Below are positions 60,533 to 64,000 of a stretch of DNA of 64,000 bases, piece after piece. The notes beneath the pieces were generated by a model. That model did not search any database. It saw nothing but the letters and a program-made list of their open reading frames with translations, and had not been told where the DNA came from. Origin of the DNA: Streptomyces sp. NBC_01241 (GTDB taxonomy: Bacteria > Actinomycetota > Actinomycetes > Streptomycetales > Streptomycetaceae); assembly GCF_041435435.1 (NCBI RefSeq), contig NZ_CP108494.1, forward strand, positions 5,304,501-5,368,500. The letters run 5' to 3'. Both the position numbers and the translations under genes were made by a program. Each line of letters starts with the position of its first letter. Position 1 is the stretch's first letter.

Positions 60533-60820
60533 TCAGGCGGAGAGAGCGCCGGTGCGGCGTACCGAGTAGGTGACGAAGGCCGCGCCGATGCCCAGGAACG
60601 CCATGCCGCCGATCAGATACGGGGTGGTGTCGACCCCGGCCCCGGTGTCGGCGAGCCTCGGGCCGGTGGTGGTGCTCCCGGTGGTGGTGGCCGGCCGGCT
60701 CCGTGTGCCCGGTGCGCCGACCGGATCGTCCGTCGCGTTGGCGGACGGGACGAACCACAGGGCGGCCAGCAAGGTGCCCGCGGCGGTGGCGGTCAGGAGC
60801 GGGCGACGGGCAGCGGCCAC
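60533..60820 (-). CDS. Small LAXTG-type cell-wall-anchored protein
   Basis: A 95-residue protein: signal peptide (residues 1-30, LLTATAAGTLLAALWFVPSANA), a Thr/Gly/Pro-rich linker, the sorting motif LADTG, a membrane helix (PYLIGGMAFLGIGAAFVTYS) and a basic tail RRTG. LAXTG is the motif used by streptomycete class E sortases, so the product should be covalently linked to peptidoglycan. The exposed part is only about 30 residues, so its role is unclear. GTG at 60820 follows AAGGGGGA. Confidence 0.82.
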   Translation of the reverse strand: MAAARRPLLTATAAGTLLAALWFVPSANATDDPVGAPGTRSRPATTTGSTTTGPRLADTGAGVDTTPYLIGGMAFLGIGAAFVTYSVRRTGALSA

Positions 60821-60928
60821 GGAATCGTTCCCCCTTGTCACAGCCGTGAGTCAGGCCTGTACGCAGATGCTAGTGACAGCAGCGGGTCGCAGGAAAGTCG
60901 CAGGTGCGAGGCGTTTACGCTCCGGATC

Positions 60929-61390
60929 ATGAACACTTCTGAGTCATCACGGTTTGTTCGGCTTCAGGTCGAAATGGTGTTGGAGATCACGGACCCCGCC
61001 GCCCTGAGCGGTACCGCGCTGGAGCCCATCGCCGCCGAGTTCGGCGAGCCCGGCGGTGAGGCCGCCGAGGAGCGCATGCTGGCCGAGGCCGCCGTACGGG
61101 AGGACGGCGCCGAGGCCCTTGCCTCCCTCATCGACCCGTTCGACCTGGTCAGCGAGGTGCCGGGGGTCGAACTCACCCACGCGTCCTGGAGCAGCGAGAG
61201 CGTCGATTACGACCCGGCCGATCCGGACGCCTGGGACCTCGACGAGGAGGACGAAACGGACGACGAAGCGGACGAAGAGGGCGCCGCGTACGAAGATCAC
61301 GAAGCGGGGGCCGCCGACGGCATCCCGCACAATGGGGTGGACGACGGCGAGCACAGCGGCGTGAGCGGCGGTGCGGAGCGGCGGGTCTAG
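60929..61390 (+). CDS. Acidic hypothetical protein
   Basis: A 153-residue protein with a compact N-terminal part (SRFVRLQVEMVLEITDPAAL to SEVPGVELTHASWS, residues 8-87) and a very acidic, disordered tail rich in Asp, Glu and Ala. No known domain is recognised. ATG at 60929 has no SD; TACGCT at 60916-60921 lies seven bases upstream, consistent with a leaderless message. The longer in-frame extension runs through the neighbouring gene. Confidence 0.75.
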   Translation: MNTSESSRFVRLQVEMVLEITDPAALSGTALEPIAAEFGEPGGEAAEERMLAEAAVREDGAEALASLIDPFDLVSEVPGVELTHASWSSESVDYDPADPDAWDLDEEDETDDEADEEGAAYEDHEAGAADGIPHNGVDDGEHSGVSGGAERRV

Positions 61391-61396
61391 CAGGCA

Positions 61397-61452
61397 GTAC
61401 GTGCCACGGCCCCGACCCGCTTCCTTCCGCGGGCCGGGGCCGTGGCACGTAC
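61397..61452 (+). terminator. Strong terminator with 18-bp outer stem
   Basis: An outer perfect 18-bp stem, 61397-61414 with 61435-61452, then one mismatch and a further 5-bp stem closed by TTCCTTCC. It begins seven bases after the stop. Confidence 0.92.
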
Positions 61453-61647
61453 CGGTCGCATATACGTGACCGACGTCGGGAACCACCACTGCCGGGCAAG
61501 CGTCGATGAGTGGTGTTCCCCACATCTCTCTTGGATGTGGAACGGAGGACCCTTTTCATGGGTTCTAGGAACATTGACGGGTTCGCCGATCGACGGCGGT
61601 TCCGCTCGGGGATTTTGGGGATTCGGCAACGTATGGAGAAGCGTGTG
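61453..61647 (+). promoter_or_regulatory. Promoter and structured leader of the L,D-transpeptidase lipoprotein gene
   Basis: The region holds an imperfect inverted repeat (GGGAACCACCACT near 61479 and AGTGGTGTTCCC near 61509) and a 7-bp hairpin CCACATC/GATGTGG (61520-61540). These could form a folded leader. No known riboswitch is recognised. Confidence 0.4.
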
Positions 61648-62901
61648 ATGACGGGAAGCAAGCGGCGCAAAGGTCTGATGGCCGCGTCCGCACTGCTCGG
61701 CGGAGTGCTGGTGCTCACCGCCTGCAACGACGGCGACGCGAGCGGCAGCAGCGCCGACAGCTCGAAGAAGTCGCAGGCGGCCGAGGTCGACAAGGCCGCC
61801 GCCCAGGACGCGTCGGACGCGCAGATATCCATCGCGCCGAAGAACGGTGCGACCAACGCGAGCATCAACAATGACGCCAAGGTCACCGTGGCCAAGGGAA
61901 CGCTGTCCGAGGTCACCATGACCACATCGGCCGGAGCGCCCGTCAAGGGCTCGCTCGCCGCCGACGGCACGAGCTGGCAGCCCGACGTCCAGCTGGAGCG
62001 CTCGACCACGTACAAGATCAGCGCGACGGCCAAGGACTCCAAGGGCCGCGAGGCGCACGAGAACGGCTCCTTCACCACGGTGTCGCCCGCCAACAGCTTC
62101 ATCGGCAACTTCACGCCCGAGGACGGCTCCACCGTCGGCGTCGGCATGCCGGTCTCGATCAACTTCAACAAGCCGATCACGGACAAGAAGGCCGTCCAGG
62201 ACGGCATCACCGTGACGTCCAGCAGCGGCCAGGAGGTCGTCGGCCACTGGTTCAACCCGCAGCGCCTCGACCTGCGCCCCGAGAGCTACTGGCAGGGCGG
62301 TTCCACCGTCACGCTGAAGCTGGCGCTGGACGGCGTCGAGGGCGCGAACGGTGTCTTCGGTGTGCAGCAGAAGACGGTCACCTTCAAGGTCGGCCGCAAC
62401 CAGGTCTCGACGGTCGACGCGAACACGAAGACGATGACCGTCACCCAGAACGGCAAGACGATCAAGACCATCCCGATCTCTTCCGGTTCCTCCGCCAACC
62501 CCACGTACAACGGGCAGATGGTGATCTCCGAGAAGTTCAAGGAGACCCGGATGAACGGCGCGACGGTCGGCTTCACCGACGGCGACGGCAAGGGCGAGTA
62601 CGACATCAAGGACGTGCCGCACGCCATGCGGCTGTCCACCTCGGGCACCTTCATCCACGGCAACTACTGGGGCGCGCGGTCGATCTTCGGCAGCGCCAAC
62701 ACCAGCCACGGCTGTGTCGGCCTCCCCGACGTGAAGGGCGCGGGCGACGCCAACCAGCCCGCCGCCTGGTTCTACAACAACTCCCTCGTCGGCGACGTGG
62801 TCATCGTCAAGAACTCCCCGGACCGGACCATCACCCCCGACAACGGCCTCAACGGCTGGAACATGAGCTGGGCCGACTGGAAGGCGGGCTCCCAGGCCTG
62901 A
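61648..62901 (+). CDS. Lipid-anchored L,D-transpeptidase with Ig-like domains
   Basis: A 417-residue lipoprotein. The signal peptide ends in lipobox LTAC (Cys near residue 24). Two Ig-like beta domains follow (residues 50-250; ISIAPKNGATNASINNDAKV, NFTPEDGSTVGVGMPVSINF). The YkuD domain has HGNYWGARSIFGSANTSHGC with catalytic Cys356, then VGLPDVKG. This is the common actinobacterial Ldt architecture that makes 3-3 peptidoglycan cross-links. ATG 61648 follows GGAGAAG; in-frame ATG 61633 lacks an SD. Confidence 0.93.
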   Translation: MTGSKRRKGLMAASALLGGVLVLTACNDGDASGSSADSSKKSQAAEVDKAAAQDASDAQISIAPKNGATNASINNDAKVTVAKGTLSEVTMTTSAGAPVKGSLAADGTSWQPDVQLERSTTYKISATAKDSKGREAHENGSFTTVSPANSFIGNFTPEDGSTVGVGMPVSINFNKPITDKKAVQDGITVTSSSGQEVVGHWFNPQRLDLRPESYWQGGSTVTLKLALDGVEGANGVFGVQQKTVTFKVGRNQVSTVDANTKTMTVTQNGKTIKTIPISSGSSANPTYNGQMVISEKFKETRMNGATVGFTDGDGKGEYDIKDVPHAMRLSTSGTFIHGNYWGARSIFGSANTSHGCVGLPDVKGAGDANQPAAWFYNNSLVGDVVIVKNSPDRTITPDNGLNGWNMSWADWKAGSQA

Positions 62902-62944
62902 CCCGACCCCACGCGTCCACCCCGGCGCAGCCCGAATCCCGTTC

Positions 62945-62993
62945 GAAGGCGGCGGCACCCGGATCCCCACGGATCCGCGGTGGCGCCGCCTTC
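62945..62993 (+). terminator. Terminator after the L,D-transpeptidase gene
   Basis: A long hairpin with GAAGGCGGCG (62945) pairing CGCCGCCTTC (ending 62993) and inner CACC/GGTG and GGATCC/GGATCC pairs, interrupted by small mismatches. Confidence 0.75.
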
Positions 62994-63008
62994 GGCGTAC
63001 GCGGGAGT

Positions 63009-63026
63009 TCTCATCCAGCTCTCATC
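63009..63026 (+). promoter_or_regulatory. Direct repeat upstream of the ABC permease gene
   Basis: TCTCATC-N4-TCTCATC has an 11-base period, the spacing typical of OmpR-family regulator sites. TAGCCT at 63058-63063 ends six bases before the ATG and could be the -10 of a leaderless promoter. Confidence 0.45.
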
Positions 63027-63069
63027 GTGGCCTCAACCCACCATCACGACCCGTCCATAGCCTCGCGCC

Positions 63070-64000
63070 ATGTTCTTCACCTACCTCCGGCGCGAGCTGC
63101 GCCGCCGCAGAAAGGCGGCGCTGGTCGTCGCCTCGGGGCTCGCCCTCGGGATCGCGCTGGTCATCATCGTCAGCTCGGTCTCCTCCGGCATGAGCAAGGC
63201 CCAGGACAAGGTCCTGGAATCGCTGTACGGCCTCGGTACGGACATGACCGTCACCAAGGCCGCCGCCGCCCCCGGTTCCGGCAACGGGCGCCCGAAGTTC
63301 GAGTTCGACGCCAAGGGCAACGACGACGCGACGCAGAGCAGCGACCGCGTCATGGTCCAGGGCTTCCAGACGCTGGCTTCCTCCACCGTCGACACGATCG
63401 GCAAGCAGAACGGGGTCGCGGACGCCGTCGGCGGACTCAGCCTGAACGTCATGAAGGTCGACGGCCAGTTCAAGCGCGGCGAGTTCAAGCAGCAGGGCGG
63501 CACGGGCGAGAGCGGCCGGAGCGGCCCCGGCGGACCGGGCGGCAGCAATCAGCCGCAGGGCGAAGTCAGGGGCGGCGGCGCCTCGTTCGACGTCAACTCC
63601 TACTCCGTGTACGGCACCGACGTCACCAAGCAGGCCCTGGGCCCGCTCACCTCGTCGAAGATCACCAAGGGCCGTACGTTCAAGGCGTCCGAGACCGACG
63701 CGAAGGTCGCCGTCGTCGACGCCGCGTACGCCAAGGAGAAGAAGCTCGACGTCGGCAAGACCGTGACCATCCACGGGACGAAGTTCACGATCGTCGGGGT
63801 CTCGACCGCCGACAGCGGCGACGCGGCCGCCAATCTCTACATACCGCTGCAGCAGGCGCAGACCCTCGCCGACTCGAAGAACAAGGTCACCACGGTCTAT
63901 GTGCAGGCCGCGGACTCGAAGCAGATCGACCAGGTCAAGTCCACCATCCAGAAGAACGTCTCCGGTACGACCGTCACCACTTCCGCCGATCTCGCCGACA
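63070..64000 (+). CDS. FtsX/MacB-type ABC transporter permease (partial)
   Basis: Runs off the window end after about 310 codons. It starts MFFTYLRRELRRRRKAALVV and has one N-terminal membrane helix (ALVVASGLALGIALVIIVSS), then a large extracytoplasmic MacB-like domain (TDVTKQALGPLTSSKITKGR, YIPLQQAQTLADSKN) with a Gly/Pro-rich insertion around residues 140-165. The C-terminal FtsX membrane domain is beyond the window. These permeases pair with a LolD-like ATPase, expected just downstream. Streptomyces homologues often sit with two-component genes. Confidence 0.88.
   Translation, partial: MFFTYLRRELRRRRKAALVVASGLALGIALVIIVSSVSSGMSKAQDKVLESLYGLGTDMTVTKAAAAPGSGNGRPKFEFDAKGNDDATQSSDRVMVQGFQTLASSTVDTIGKQNGVADAVGGLSLNVMKVDGQFKRGEFKQQGGTGESGRSGPGGPGGSNQPQGEVRGGGASFDVNSYSVYGTDVTKQALGPLTSSKITKGRTFKASETDAKVAVVDAAYAKEKKLDVGKTVTIHGTKFTIVGVSTADSGDAAANLYIPLQQAQTLADSKNKVTTVYVQAADSKQIDQVKSTIQKNVSGTTVTTSADLAD

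Overview
The window is high-GC actinobacterial chromosome, almost certainly from a Streptomyces species. The support is the very strong G/C bias at third codon positions, many GTG and TTG starts, leaderless-looking promoters, and recognisable Streptomyces neighbourhoods: afsQ1-afsQ2-sigQ, the accA2/pccB/pccE/birA block, hutH, and nucleoside salvage genes. I saw no rRNA, tRNA, CRISPR array, phage module or complete insertion sequence. It looks like conserved core chromosome, and I found no clear defence or mobile island.

Layout. 1-3520: end of a nonulosonic (sialic/Kdn-type) acid wall-polymer locus: a neuA-HAD fusion, a short neuB, and a polysialyltransferase-like protein. 3555-4171: a PIN/Phd toxin-antitoxin pair. 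4428-6474: a small membrane protein and an M20 amidohydrolase. 6541-13893: nucleoside uptake and salvage: BMP lipoprotein, ABC ATPase, two permeases, cytidine deaminase, thymidine phosphorylase. 13975-28048: a mixed region with a secreted subtilase, STAS protein, ECF sigma factor with a SnoaL-like tail, L,D-transpeptidase, MFS/LysR pair, small metabolic enzymes, adenosine deaminase and a small secreted protein. 28140-32951: PspC, VanZ, and the lipoprotein-afsQ2-afsQ1 operon divergent from sigQ. 33102-37724: a uridine-kinase-like protein, then deoC with two aldehyde dehydrogenase genes. 37843-44246: PH-domain protein, double-HTH regulator, NCS2 purine permease, phosphohexomutase, purine nucleoside phosphorylase. 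44349-48467: GGCT-like protein, LpdA-type flavoprotein, DeoR and TetR regulators. 48667-55235: acyl-CoA carboxylase genes, maf, a 42-residue MmpB-like membrane protein and birA. 55428-64000: class III cyclase, enoyl-CoA hydratase, GGDEF protein, hutH, an LAXTG-type small wall protein, a second L,D-transpeptidase, and a truncated ABC permease.

How the genes work together. The strongest system-level signal is a 12-bp palindrome, CTACGCGCGTAG or a one- or two-base variant, in front of six separate nucleoside units: BMP lipoprotein, ABC transporter-cdd operon, deoA, add, deoC-aldehyde dehydrogenases, and purine nucleoside phosphorylase. Together these import nucleosides, deaminate them, phosphorolyse them and convert deoxyribose-5-phosphate to acetaldehyde and then acetate. 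The shared site implies one repressor for the set. Its identity is not visible here.

Other points of note are an ABC ATPase whose reading frame has no standard start codon, a 162-bp MITE-like inverted-repeat element, several tandem repeats at or across stop codons, a truncated aldehyde dehydrogenase without its catalytic half, a hydrolase lacking its nucleophile, and many long perfect hairpins between genes.
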